Assembly: GCF_030272615.1 (NCBI RefSeq)
Contig: NC_081408.1
Location: 612,710,977 to 612,774,976 of the forward strand
DNA: 64,000 bases
Direction: 5' to 3'
Source of the DNA: Cryptomeria japonica
Lineage: Eukaryota > Streptophyta > Pinopsida > Cupressales > Cupressaceae
The notes under the pieces were generated by a model. It worked only from the letters and a program-made list of their open reading frames with translations. It made no database searches and was not told the DNA's origin. Numbering within the stretch: position 1 is the stretch's first letter; each line of letters begins with the position of its first letter. A program made the position numbers and the translations under genes. Below, piece after piece: positions 44,221-56,438 of the stretch.

Positions 44221-46456
44221 TAGCCCTGTCACACCCTAGGGTGCGCCCCTTTTTTTGCCTTTTTTCAGAAATTAGACCAAAGAAGATTGATCTTCAATTG
44301 GGCCGTCATCCTGGGAGATATATGGTGAGTGTCTTGGGGGCAGATTCTTCCCCACCCTTGTAGTGTGATAATTTAAGTGTTTGGATACTAACTCGGTTTG
44401 GCCTTTATTGTTATGGTTTTTAATCAGTATTTCATTCGAAGATACTCTTTGAAGTCGCGCAAGCATGATTGAGGCCTATAGCCCAACAAAGTACCAAGAA
44501 AGATGTAGTCATGCAAGCATGATTGAGACCTCAAGGCCCTACAAAGTCCTCGACATGAGATAAACTCAAATATGCTTCATCCCCAAATATTTTCATCCCA
44601 AAAGGTGATTTGATTATAGGGAGTTAGATTACTTGGCTTTAGTCATACTCACTTGAGTCGTTCCCTTCACATCGGCCCCCTCAAGGCAACTCGGGAAGGA
44701 AGGACCTATAAAGGATGTAATTGCAAAAATTAAATGAAAGCAAAAAAGAGGAGTGTCTATTTTTCTGATTACCCATTGAAGGGGAGAGCATAATACCTAT
44801 CTCTTCAAAGACACACAAGACAACATTCCTTTTATCCTTGAATTGCAATGATTTTCTACTCTAAACAAGCATGGTGTTCATTTTTTATTCAATAAGGCTT
44901 GGACTTTATATTTGAAGAAACTTTAAAAGTATATCGCTATGGACAATATTTTTCTAAAGTAATTAACCTATCAATTTACTTCATCGTGTTTGTTATAGAT
45001 TATAAGGTTACAAATTTATCACTATTTAGATTGGACCAATTTGATTCTCTAACTTCCTTTCTTGCTTGGCTCTCTAAAATTACATTAGTCCATATTGTGC
45101 ATACACTTTATCTATTGTCAAGTTATCAAAGAGTTTAAGGATATAAGGTAGCCCATTAATCAAAATTGAGACATTAATTACTAGAATACTCATATTTTTT
45201 AATATATATTCATTTGAAACATACACTAAAATAAGAATTCATCAATAAAAAATATCTTCGAACAAAATATAAATTTAGTTATTAATTCTCAGAGGTATTA
45301 CATTTTTTCTGACACTTTAGACATTCTAGGCATCCAAAGAGAAAGTATCTTACCTTTCATGGTTTTATTTTTATTAGTATCTTCTTATGGTTATTCAACT
45401 ACCTAATTAATTTATTTCTAAGATGCATCTCTTAGTTTTTCAAGATTCACACATTCATAATCATTTTAGTCCATCCTAGTTTCAATTTGTAAACAGATTT
45501 CCATAGTGAGCTAATGAAATAAATCAACTTAAGTGAAATAGTAGTAGTTGATTTTTTTAAGGTTTTATAGTTCTAAGTACACAGGAAAGAGATGGCCATA
45601 GTTAAGAAGAATAATCATCATAGATAGAGAATTTCACACAAATATTCTTAGCAAATACATTAATGACTTATACATCTAGGGATTGAATCGGAGAAGGGTC
45701 CAAAAATATCTAAAAAAATCCATCCATGCCCAAGCCATTCAAGTGAATGAAAAGAATAAGACTCTAGTAGCCAACCTATATCTTTAATAGGTAAATAATA
45801 ACAATTGAATTGATTGCACACATTGGATAAACTATACCATTTTATAAAAATAAATAATAAGGCCTTGATAATGAATCTAATGGCAAGGTTCTTATTGATG
45901 AAAGTTTTAAATGTTCTTAGTTTAGAGTATGAAATACGTGATGCGAATTTCCTTGGGCCAAGAATTTACATGCAATTGAACCATTAGATTAGGGGTCAGC
46001 TCTTAACCTATCCTTAGATAACTCTAATTAGAGTGGAGAAGATATATATAGTGAAACATGATAAAAGGAAAATATATAAAGTAAACTACAAAAAGAATAA
46101 AAATAAAAATTCTATAAAAGACATCCATCCACCATTTCACTAAAGTTTAGAAACACACATTGCACTAGATAATAAAATAACTTCTGACAACACAAGAATG
46201 TATAAGATTCATGACCAAAAAAATATGTAACAAGGAGTCATGATTACTTGGGGTAAGAGCTTGATGCATTGTGCTGTGGAAAACATATTGAAAATAAATA
46301 AATAATGAATGATCAACACTAGAAAAAGACACATTAAGGATTCCTAGATCAAAATAGTAGAGGGGTGAAGAAAAGGAAAGGGGGACACTTCTATACAATT
46401 AGATGAACAAAGAAAATAATAGTGTGTCAATCACCAAAGTGGATATAATTAATAGT
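44221..46456. other. AT-rich DNA with very old copia-like traces
   Basis: No intact gene. A short direct repeat GCAAGCATGATTGAG occurs near 44459 and 44510. At about 45480-45660 the plus strand recalls the copia integrase DNA signature (AGAGATGGCCATAGTTAAGA next to an AATGAAAT-type block), but no frame survives. I give that low weight. Confidence 0.3.
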
Positions 46457-46461
46457 GATAT

Positions 46462-48080
46462 TGTAGACACCCAAAAATGGTCAACGCTTGCGAGGTCATA
46501 CTTTAACATTTGCGCATTGCCTCATTTTAGGTTTTTGCGTCGCATTAACATTTCTCCTATGTCACGCACTTGGTCTTTATCATTTGCGAACATTGAGTCA
46601 TTCTTCTACAGTCCTCAATCATCTCGTCCTTGAATTTGGTCTTGTCGATAACATTATCCAGTCATGATTTGATCGATTTTACTCTGTCACATCAATATGC
46701 GTATTCATTTGTCATCATTTTGGACATCGTCAATCCTAATTAGGGTTTTGTCCCCCTATCAATCTTATCAATCTTATCATCAATCTTATCATTTTGGACA
46801 TCGTTAATCCTGATTAGGGTTTTGTCCTCTTATCAATCTTGTCGATTTATCATCAATCCTTCAATCTTGTCATTTTAACGATCGATTTGTCATCGATCGT
46901 TGTCATGTTCAATCTTGTCATCTTGCGATCAATTTGTCATTGATCGTGGTCATTATCAATCTTGTCATCTTGCAATCTATTTTATCATCGATCCTCGTCC
47001 TCTTGTCAATCTTGTCATTTTGCGATCATTTCACTATCAATCATTATCTGTCTCAATTATGTCAATTTGGATCAATTTGTCATTGTTCCTCATCAATTGG
47101 CGCATCTATCAATCAAATCATTCTGTCGCATTGGTCCTTTATCAATTCAAAATCATGACATTAATTATCTTTAATCAAGACCTAATTGTCATTTTCGCAT
47201 TTCTAATTCGTCTTCTAGGGTTTTATGATTTAGTCATTTAACCTAATTTGTCATTTCTTCCTTTAGGATTAAATAAATTACTTATTTATCCTAAGTCTTC
47301 TTATTACAATTAAATCTTTATTTAATTGGCTAATTATTCTTCTTTGTGAATTGATTAATAAATGAAAAAATTATTAATTAATTCACTAATTCACTAAATC
47401 CTATTTTTCATCAATTTCTAATTCCAATTTCCTAATTTGTCATCAATTTCAATTTCCTAATTTTCAAATTTCTAATTCTTTTTCCCTCCTATTTCATCTC
47501 CTAATTCTATGGGAGTGGCATTTCAATTTGTCATGAAATTGTCATAATTGATTTAATCAATCAATTTTGACATGAAATGTGTCATAATCAATCAATCAAA
47601 ATTGTGCATGGAAAGTGCATAATTTGCATAATTTGTCATAATTAACATATTGATTTGCAATTTCCATTTGAATTGCATCATGCCAATCTTGTCACTTCTC
47701 CAATTTCTCTATAAATTGGATAATTTTTCATCAATCAACCCCTTCAATTACTTCTTGAAATCCGAATTGCTGTCAAACTATCAAATTTTAGTTCTAGTAC
47801 TCTTGAGCTTTTTTGCTTTCAATTGTGAGAGCACTTGTAGGTGAGATCCACAAAACTATTGAAGAGGAAAGAACAACAATGGAGCCGCATGGAAGGAGTA
47901 TTCAATCTTGAATCTGGTTTGCATAATGTTTTCTTTTGAATGCTTCATTTTCATACCTCTATTGAATGTGCTTTGGAATTAGGTTCATTTGCATTGAGTT
48001 TTCTTATGATTGAGCTATCATGTTTAATGTTTTGATTTGTTTCTACTTATCTTGTGATGATTCCTAATTTCTACCCCACA
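46462..48080 (+). mobile_element. Solo LTR, gypsy-like, 1.6 kb
   Basis: It starts TGTAGACACCCAAAAATGG and ends CTACCCCACA, flanked by the 5-bp duplication GATAT (46457-46461, 48081-48085). There is no internal coding sequence or PBS. This is the expected product of recombination between two LTRs. It holds a long reiteration of CAATCTTGTCAT-like phrases (46730-47110). Confidence 0.88.
46730..47110. repeat. Reiterated TCAATCTTGTCAT / GATCAATTTGTCAT phrases
   Basis: A degenerate tandem array with a unit near 30-40 bp. GTCAT or ATCAT recurs every 15-20 bp. It lies within the solo LTR. Confidence 0.75.
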
Positions 48081-48085
48081 GATAT

Positions 48086-48469
48086 AAATGATAAAGAAAA
48101 ATAAAAATTTTAAATTATTCCAATGATGTGTGGGATAAAAGGGCATATAACTACCCTATGCATCAAAGCTACACAAAATGACAAGTTCCAATTATTTTTT
48201 TCTAGGTTTATGCTCAAAGATAAGAAAACCACAACACAAACCTATTCTAATAATCTAGCAAATTATTATATTTTATAAGATAGATATCTACTATTTATAA
48301 GAAGAGAGTGAAAATAGTGGTAAAAAAATAAAAGAAAAGAAGGGGAAAAATAATCTTATAGTAGGTTTGTGTATAGCCTTCATTCTTTTGTGTTGAATTT
48401 ACTTAGTAATAGACCTATATAAAATTGTTTAGGTAGATAAATAAGATTTGAAAGTGTGATATGAAGATA
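48086..48469. other. Spacer between two solo LTRs
   Basis: AT-rich, with no feature recognised. Confidence 0.5.
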
Positions 48470-48474
48470 TAATC

Positions 48475-49569
48475 TGTTGGCATGATGATGATTTTTATAT
48501 TTGATGACTTCATGTGTTGTCATTGATGGCACACATATGGTTTGATTGTCATTGTCATCTTAGTTAAGGTTAAACCAGTATCATTTGTATAAAGTAAGTT
48601 CAACCATTATGAAGATGTCTAAACCAGTATATGTAGTTAAGACAATCAGTTTTGATCAGTTCTATTCTTACCAGTTTTGAGATGCAACAGAGAGAGACAA
48701 GGAGGCGTATGATTTGAAGTGAAGCGATCTATGAGTTTGATGCGGTCAACACTCAACCGGTATCGGTGTTCCAATCGGTTTCTAGTTTTTGTGATGAGTT
48801 ATCATTGGTTGTGATGTGTTACCACCAACCAACACTATGGTGGTGATTTGTGTTGTATTAAGGAAGATTGTCTAGATTCACTGAACCTAGGAAATTGTGT
48901 CAAAGTTCAGGAGCTGACATGAGATCTAATGTCTATAAAAAGACATTGTGATGAGTTTTTTTGCAATAGAAGATACAAGTGATGTTATGAGTTGAAGTAG
49001 ATGCGATTTGTTGAAGGAGTTGTAGAGCATGTCGGTGATGCGGTAATGTGTGAGCAGAAAAGGATCTAAACAAGAAGAATGCCCTATTCTTAGATCATAC
49101 CACCTGTTGTTTTCTAATCACTACAACAGTTAAATACCCTAACCGGGTAAGCTCTAACAAGATTCATTGTAGAAATCCTCTAACAAGGTGATTCATTAAC
49201 TTGGATCTAAATCCTCCTCTGAGGTTACCTTTAACCAAGTATAGCTCCTAACAGGGCTTGGGATCTTTAACAGGATCCACTCCTAAAAGAGCATTTGTAG
49301 ACCTTAATCGGTCAATTACCTATTCTGCAGATAGTTAACTTGTGAATTCCATCTCACCATGGTTTTTCCTAGTTGTGTGTTCAACGTATAAATATTTGTG
49401 TTATGGTGAATGTTCTAATTGTGGTGAATGCTTTTATAACACTTTGGATTACATGCAAAGTCATTAGTAAATTGATTAAGTATTTTTATTGGTTTGTAAT
49501 TAAAGTGTTACTATTTTTGCTATCACTGATTCACCCCCCCACCCCTCTCAGTGCTTTATAAGTTTATCA
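48475..49569 (+). mobile_element. Solo LTR related to the LTR family of element A
   Basis: It starts TGTTGGCATGATGATG and ends GTTTATCA, with target duplication TAATC (48470-48474, 49570-49574). It shares phrases with the minus strand of A's LTR (GTGATGAGTTA, CACTGAACCTAGGAA), a TATA-like TCTATAAAAAGACAT (48932-48946) and the reiterated CTAACAAGGT motif, and has the C-rich GATTCACCCCCCC near its end. No internal region remains. Confidence 0.88.
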
Positions 49570-49829
49570 TAATCAACAAAAGAAGTTTAACACAAGGTTT
49601 AAAAGAACTTATGATAGAAGCAAATTTAGATGCAATAGAAGTGCATGAGGTAAACTTAATAATCTAGATATTTCCCCTTGTCCTTTTAAGAAAAACTCAA
49701 TATAAAGAGGTGGCCCATTCTACCTAAATAATACGAATACTTAAGTAAATATATGTTATTTCAAGGTGAATTATTGTGGTGAAACTATGATAGGATGCTT
49801 GTCAAAAGAAAATTGGTGCCGAAGGGTAT

Positions 49830-50020
49830 CTCCACGACCCAGCCTAGCGCCCTTTTTTGAGGCAAGCTAAGGTGAGTCTAATCCCTTGGTTGTGGGTAAG
49901 GGTCCATACATTACACACACCATATAAAAATTAAGCTCGAAGACTCAAACTGAAGACCCATGGGGAGCAAACCCACTACCCAAGCCAACTCTCCTACCTG
50001 TCGTGGGCTACTTGTCAAGT
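49830..50020 (-). mobile_element. Probable tRNA-derived SINE
   Basis: On the minus strand an A-box-like TTGGCTTGGGTAGTGGG (plus 49972-49988) is followed about 30 bp later by a B-box-like AGTTTGAGTCT (plus 49941-49951). The intervening GTTTGCTCCCCATGGGTC recalls plant SINEs of the Au type. The 3' end and target duplication were not identified. Confidence 0.5.
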
Positions 50021-50025
50021 TTTTT

Positions 50026-51249
50026 TAATAAAGAACAATCCTTCAAAAGAATTATTGAGTGTCCCCAAGAGATTTGTGGTGGTAATTTCATGGTCAAAAC
50101 CACCAAATGAAAAATTTTAAAGGCATATATAATTAGTGGCCAACATTAAACAAGGATTTGAATATCATGATAAGGAGATATGATGTACTTGAGATTAATG
50201 AATTATATTGAATAGCCCTATCACACAACCAATGCAATGATCAACAGTAAAATAATATTCATAAAATAAAAAAATTCAAATACTTATTATTTGGTAGCTA
50301 AAATTTTCTATACGACCACAAATGGATCAATTCTTATCACAATCACTCTTTCACAAACTTTCCAAAGATCTTTTCAAAACATATATCAACCTTCTTTATC
50401 CCTCAAGTAAAATTATATGGAAATCATATATAAAATATTAAAGTCAAAGATAAATTTAGATCTAAAAACCTAATTATAGTTTCAAGGTTAGGTAAGTTTG
50501 TGAATTTAACTAATTAATGAAAATGACGAATTGGGATCCTTACACTAATTAAGCATATAGACACAATTAAGTAAAAATCAAGGTAAGCATTGAATTTGGT
50601 TTTGTTACTATTATGGGGAGTAGAATAGATTAGATTAAAGTATGGATCTATAGTTTTTTTTTAATATACAAACCCAAAATCCATCTTTACAACAATCCAT
50701 CAACATAGAAATATCAGATCTCCTCCCTCTAAAGGTGGATTTTATCTAGATTTGCATCAATTGAGGTCTAAGTATATTATCAATGGCTTGCATTGAAGTT
50801 GCAAACTATGATACATGTGGGGGAATATTGGGCACATTTTAGATTAAATCATTTTTCTTAGAGCATAGTGATATTATCATTTATAGTTACTTGTAATTAA
50901 GCCTCATTAGGTGGAGGGGTGGGGCTTTTCACTAAGGGGATTTGGGGCATGGGGTTTAGGTAGGTTGTTTTCAAGTGGGGTTTGAATATTTTGTAGAACA
51001 CATGTTCTAATAAGAATTATCACTCAAGTATTTTCTCTTTATAAATGTAATGTGAACCACTTGCATTTATAATTAAAAGTAAAATAATTAAATAATTAGT
51101 TGCACATTTCAAATTAGGAAAGGAAGGAATATTTTAGCAATATTTGTGTATTTTTTTCTAAGGGAAGCATACCTAAATAAGAGATTGGTAACTCATATGT
51201 ACTTCAAATTTGAAGATTTGTTTTATGTTTATATATTCCTTCATATTCC
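50026..51249. other. AT-rich non-coding stretch
   Basis: No gene, repeat array or terminus recognised. Confidence 0.5.
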
Positions 51250-51540
51250 TTGAGGAAGAAAATCCTTGATTTGTTTAGATTAATCTTTTTTAGTTACTTT
51301 TTCATAAATATCTTGGATTTTCTTAGTAACTCTAGCCTCCATTTCTATGGTTTCCCTAAACAAGAGTGCATCATTAACAAATTGGAGATTAGTGACATCA
51401 ACTTCAATTTTGAAGAGATTTATAACCCCTTAATATTATTGCAAAGCATTTTATTCTCCAAGGCCCTTCCTAACACCTTAAACTTGTAATAAGAAACAAA
51501 AAAGGGGATAGTAAATAAGATATTAACCTTTCATTGAAAA
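51250..51540 (-). pseudogene. LINE reverse transcriptase fragment, antisense
   Basis: The minus strand gives KVLGRALENKMLCNNIKG and, after a frame change, TNLQFVNDALLFRETIEMEA, matching the LINE RT stretch around the FADD box. FADD here is FVND. It is unrelated in position and orientation to the LINE at the window start. Flanking LINE sequence could not be followed. Confidence 0.65.
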
Positions 51541-54127
51541 TAAATCAAATTCCTGATTGAGCCTATGCATATTTTAGAGTTTATTGGCCTATATAGTCCT
51601 TTCTTACTTATCATTTTAAAGAATGAAGGCTAAATTTGAAGTGCTTTAAATTGGGAAACTCATGGGTATCCAACCTAGGAATTATCGTCATTTATGGTTG
51701 TCTCGTCAAATGATTAGTTCACCATACATCATATACATCAAATGACCGAGCACCTACAAATGTTTCTTCTTAGGAATTATCTTAACTCGTACAAGCTAAT
51801 AGATCTTTGATTCATTGGCTTATAGGGTGTTAAGTACGATCGTCGATATCACCTCCTCATTTTTTTCCATTGATGATCCATCAAAAGAAAAAGTGGGCCC
51901 ACTTAAAATGCCATGTCATGACTTGGGGATCTTGTTATTGAATAAACCATGTAGAAACTTGTCAATTGCTCAAGGGGATCAATGAAAATGCTAATAATTG
52001 TTTGTAGGGGCCCATTGTATTGTTGTAATTAAATGATTAACCTAACATAGACAAAATATAACATAATTTATTCAAAAAAAAGAACTATACAAAATGGGTT
52101 CAAGAGTAATTGTGAGCATCCCTCTCCCACTTCTTGCTAGTCAAAAATCTTTCCATTTACTTTAATTGTTCCTAATATTAGTAAATTCAATTAAACTAAC
52201 TATTTGTGTGAATTAAGATCATATTCAATATATTAATGTAAATAGGCAAAATAAATATATTGATTTCCCTTTGCATAGATGTAACCAAAATTCATGATTT
52301 GAAGGAGAATCTAAGAATTCTTGGTGAAACATAAAAAATACTAGTACAAGTTGACTAGAATAACAACTCACATTTCTTAATTATGAATATCAACATAATT
52401 CACCAAGTATTAAGAAAGTACTATGCATGTTCAATGCACCACTAAAGGAATAGTACACATGTATGGCTATAATTGCAAGAATATCTAAAAATATGGAATA
52501 AGTTAAGGGCATTAACAATGTTAATTTATAGCAAAAGGAAATGTTTGTTATAGAGTGTTATGATTGGGACATATATTCAAAAATTAGCACAGGCATTGTA
52601 TTTCTCATTTAATTGTGTACTCACTTTGATGGGAATGCCTTAATGACACGTGGTATTCTCTTATTTTAAGCTTGGTTCATGACCTTGGGTTTTTATTAAT
52701 GCCCATTTGCATCATTTTCCATACATTCACCATCTACTCATCATATTTGCCCCTTTATTGACACTTTCATATATTCCCTCCCTTGCTCGAATTTATCATT
52801 CTACTCTAAATTTCATCTTTTAGTGAAAAAAACAATTAAAAATTGTATTACATGTCCATCCATACAATGCATCCTATTGACATGACCATTGCACCTCTTA
52901 ACATTGTGAGTTCTACTAAATGACTATATAAATTTCATTATCAAAATTTTATATTATCATCTTAATAAAGGTTTTAAGATATGGTGATTAGCATTCAAGT
53001 GGACAGTCTAGATTAATAAGTGTTTTTATTACTCCAGTATATCATTTATGTGAAATCCAATGAAAAAGAAATGATATAATATATCTTTGAAATCTATATA
53101 AGATAATAAAATTAGATATTCTTAGAAACTTTAATTGTTGTGTATATGTAAATGATTATATGAAATGGGCAATACTTTATTTTTTTGAAAATATAAATTT
53201 CCGAACACTCTAGTTATGAATCTTTCATCCATTATATTTTGGGTCTATAATAGAAATTTTAAAGAAACAACAAATAAAATAAACTTGCTTGTTCTCTCTT
53301 CCATCTTAAAGAGGTATTGCTTCAATTACAATGTTCATTATGCCATTTTTAGTACCTTTAAGTGATATTGAGAACCCATCTATGTCCCTTTAAATAAAAG
53401 CCATAGATCTATAATTAGAATCAAAATACCTCTTACAATAAGTTGGTATATCATGATCATAAAACAAATACCCCTTGTTCGATTCTCCTATGTTTAGTTC
53501 AATAAGCATCTTCATATGATTTAGAACCTCCTCCCTAATTGTTGTAGGGTTGTCTTTCACTTAAATTCTATCAATCAAGTAATCTCTCCATGTTCTTTTT
53601 CATGCTTTAAAATCTAAGAAAAAATGTGTTCTGAAAATATTTTAAACATAAAATTCATAATTTTAATAAATCTAAATTTATACTATGAAATATGGTATAT
53701 AAATATCTAAAAATATTTGGAGTCGTGAATTAATCAACAAACCAAGGTTACACTATTTTCAAACTTATTAATTTTCTTCTAACCTATTAACTTTCTTCAA
53801 AATATCATTTGGGAGATGGGTGTTGATTAAAAACTCTATATCCATATTTGTCTGTTGCTAGACTTGAAAAATAATATAAAGTCTTTCATAGAAAATTAAC
53901 ATAGACTTAAAGACTTAGGGTATCCGTTTAGACAAAAAAGATGAAATCCTAATAAAATTGTTTGGAAATCAACAATATCATTTTCTCTCCACCAAAAATA
54001 TCTTTTTTACTCCAATTATCTAATAATATGGCAAGCATAACATAAATTTAATTAATAAACAAAATATATTAAATACATAGCTAGACATACTTCTATGTAT
54101 GATACAAAATTGATTTTGTTTTTTTCT
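51541..54127. other. AT-rich intergenic DNA
   Basis: No coding, repeat or element signal could be supported over this 2.6 kb. Confidence 0.5.
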
Positions 54128-54331
54128 TCAAAATGCCTATCGTGATTCCAAGAGGATGTTGGGGAAGGTTGCAAGACTGGCTTTGGACCTGCAATTTTAT
54201 TTGCTCAAAAACTTCTAAAGCCATTTTGTGCCTCTCCTACATGAGGCCATATTTCTTTCCGGCTTTTTGTCGAACAGTTCACGTGCCTTGTCTTTGCTTT
54301 CACTTTTTGCATACACGTCAACCAGAGCAAC
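54128..54331 (-). pseudogene. PPR protein fragment
   Basis: The minus strand encodes ALVDVYAKSESKDKARELFD followed by KKPERNM, then ALEVFEQ, GPKP and ATFPNIL in shifting frames. This order is the repeat logic of plant PPR (PLS/PCMP) proteins. About 65 codons survive, with several frame changes and a stop, and there are no flanking repeats. PPR proteins act in organellar RNA processing; this copy is dead. Confidence 0.72.
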
Positions 54332-54621
54332 TATAACATTTGACAAAATTTACAACTGCAATTATATCATCTGACAAAATCTACCCTATTTATTTTAATT
54401 AAAACTCCAATTCAAACACTCTTCCTGCGCTGCTACAGAAGTTTAGTTGAATTTGATTTTCATCATGCGCGGGAACTGCTGACACAGACTGTAACAACCT
54501 CTGCTGACGGTGATGGTGAGTGTTTAGGGAATGGAAATGGATCGAGGAACGGAACAGGTTCAACGGGCCCCACACCACCACCTAAGCAGTCAAAGCTTAG
54601 TGTGTGTGATTTAAGGCTGCC
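54332..54621. other. Upstream region of ankyrin gene
   Basis: It holds a small repeat, ATCATCTGACAAAATCTACC and ACATTTGACAAAATTTACAA (54336-54385). A 60-codon minus ORF has no family features. Confidence 0.4.
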
Positions 54622-54929
54622 CCACTTGACTGGTGCTACAGTTCCTGCTGCCTCCTAAACATGGATGATTTTGTCTTTTATTTTTCGAAAGCGTCCAATC
54701 TCTTATGGCACTCTTATTAATAAAGTTCTGCAGAAAGACAATACTTGCATGTTTTTACTGGTCTTTTCACCTTTTTTTTTTAAATTATGCGGATGGACCA
54801 CTTGAGTGGTGCTACAGTTCCTGCTGCCTCCTAAACATGGATGATTTTGTCTTTTATTTTTCAAAAGCGTCCAATCTCTTATGGCACTCTTAATAAAGTT
54901 CTGCAGAAAGACAATACTCGCATGTTTTT
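54622..54929. repeat. Direct repeat, about 135 bp, upstream of ankyrin gene
   Basis: 54622-54756 and 54798-54929 are nearly identical (CCACTTGA(C/G)TGGTGCTACAG ... CAGAAAGACAATAC), 176 bp apart start to start. Differences are a few substitutions and a 3-bp indel. The second copy ends about 100 bp before the ATG at 55031. Confidence 0.93.
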
Positions 54930-55030
54930 GTAAAAACAAAGTGTTTCTACCTCCAGAGAAGTTTCCATCTTTCCATTGAAAAAACGCGTTTGCCTTAAGC
55001 CCGAGCCTATAGTCCTTTTGGCCAAGCTCG

Positions 55031-55526
55031 ATGGATCAAACTGGGTATGTCTGCAAAGGAATGAACAGAAGGTTCTTTGAAGCAGCCAAATCAGGGAACG
55101 TAAGAGCGCTTAATGAGAGTTCGCCGCCGTGGAGCGTTGCGAATGAGGTAACGCCAGGGGGAAACACGGTGCTACATATTGCCGCCTATCATGGCTCTCT
55201 CCCATTCGTTCAAAAGTTGCTTCAACTTTCAAATGCCAATCTAGCGGATGGGATGACATTTTTAAAAGCTAAAAATATGGAAGGAAACACAGCGTTACAC
55301 GAAGCAGCCTTAGGAGGAAGTGAGCAAGTCGTGAATGCTTTACTTAAATTCTGCCCAGATTTGGTGAATGAGATCAACAAAGCAAACGAAACAGCTCTCT
55401 TTAAAGCTTGTGAGGGAGGTCATGCCAAGATCGTTGAACTGTTGTGTCCAATGACTTCTACTGAGTACAACAAGAGATTTGATGGGCAAACACCTTTACA
55501 TCTTGCAGTCTGTAAATTAAGTACAG
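55031..55526 (+). CDS. Ankyrin-repeat protein (ACD6-like), first exon
   Basis: ATG 55031 (MDQTGYVCKGMNRRFFEAAK), then ankyrin repeats GNTVLHIAAYHGSLPFVQKL, GNTALHEAALGGSEQVVNAL, ETALFKACEGGHAKIVELLC and GQTPLHLAV. The order and wording resemble plant ACD6/ITN1-like ankyrin proteins, which have a C-terminal PGG membrane domain and act in defence or stress signalling. That domain is not seen here. The exon most likely ends at CAG|GTGTGTTG (55526), phase 1. The frame runs only 32 bases further to a stop, which supports splicing. The frame has no defects. The matching second exon appears to be 61926-62263. Confidence 0.85.
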
Positions 55527-56438
55527 GTGTGTTGTTACTTAGTTTTGGGTTGATCTAATTTTCAAAATTATAGAGGTTTTCATGAAAATAGAAAATTTTA
55601 TAAACTTAAGAGATCCATAAACAATGGAAATATTGCATTTCCTTTTATTATTAGGATTTTTCATACGTTTGTCAATTTATGAAGGAGGTCTTTTACGCAA
55701 TAAGAATGATCAATAGGTGAAGTCTGACCCATATCAATAAAAAATAATAAAGATCAAAACTTATTTTCTAAAGAATGATCCAGAATTGCTAAGAAACCAC
55801 ACCGTATTCAAAGGGGTCTGTACATAATTTTCATGAGTAGAGAAAGATCCTTTGTCACTATTGCAACCTTTAATAACCCCTGAATTTCTATTTTTGCTGA
55901 GCCCACTTCTTAAATACATTTATATTTGGCGTAGCTCTAAAGAATTTTTTTAAAAGTGAGTTTTCTAACTCGGAAGCTGATCTATCTACTGTTGAATCAC
56001 AAATACAGAACAAAAACCCTTTACCAACCGCAGACGGAGCCAGAAACAGTAGGGTGAGAAGTGGCCATGCCTCTAATAGCATCAGCTCCTAAAAAATCTG
56101 CTGCCTTAGACACAAGGCTAGCCTCCCTGAGCAATTTGAAAACGTATTTTTGAAAGTTTTTTAATGAAATGTATCCTTAATAACTATTGTAGGGTAAAGA
56201 GGCGAAATGGAACTATCAAATTTAATATAGAAAGTTGGGATTCGTTTTTGACATTTGGCTAGACTGACATAGATAGGGGAGAGGACCCAGAACGTGCATT
56301 GGGACCTAAATGTGTGATAGCACTGGGGCAGCTAGGAGCCCACAAGTGATGACCGAACCACCCAGTACATGTTGACACGTGTTTCAACACATGTACATGA
56401 ATAACACCATAAAATATAGACACGTATTAGTCAAAAAC
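55527..56438 (+). other. Intron sequence of ankyrin gene, duplicated downstream
   Basis: 55800-56160 is similar to about 61390-61670 (GTACATAATTTTC, TTTCTATTTTTGCTGA, GCATCAGCTCCTAAAA). The similarity stops near 56170. At about 56274 AGGGGAGAGGACCCAGAACGTGCA resembles the terminal repeat of the MITE that follows, perhaps a partial second copy. Confidence 0.65.

Noticed and set aside
46900-47241. Overlapping Ser/Ile/Leu-rich ORFs
   Set aside because: Produced in all frames by the TCAATCTTGTCAT reiteration in the solo LTR.
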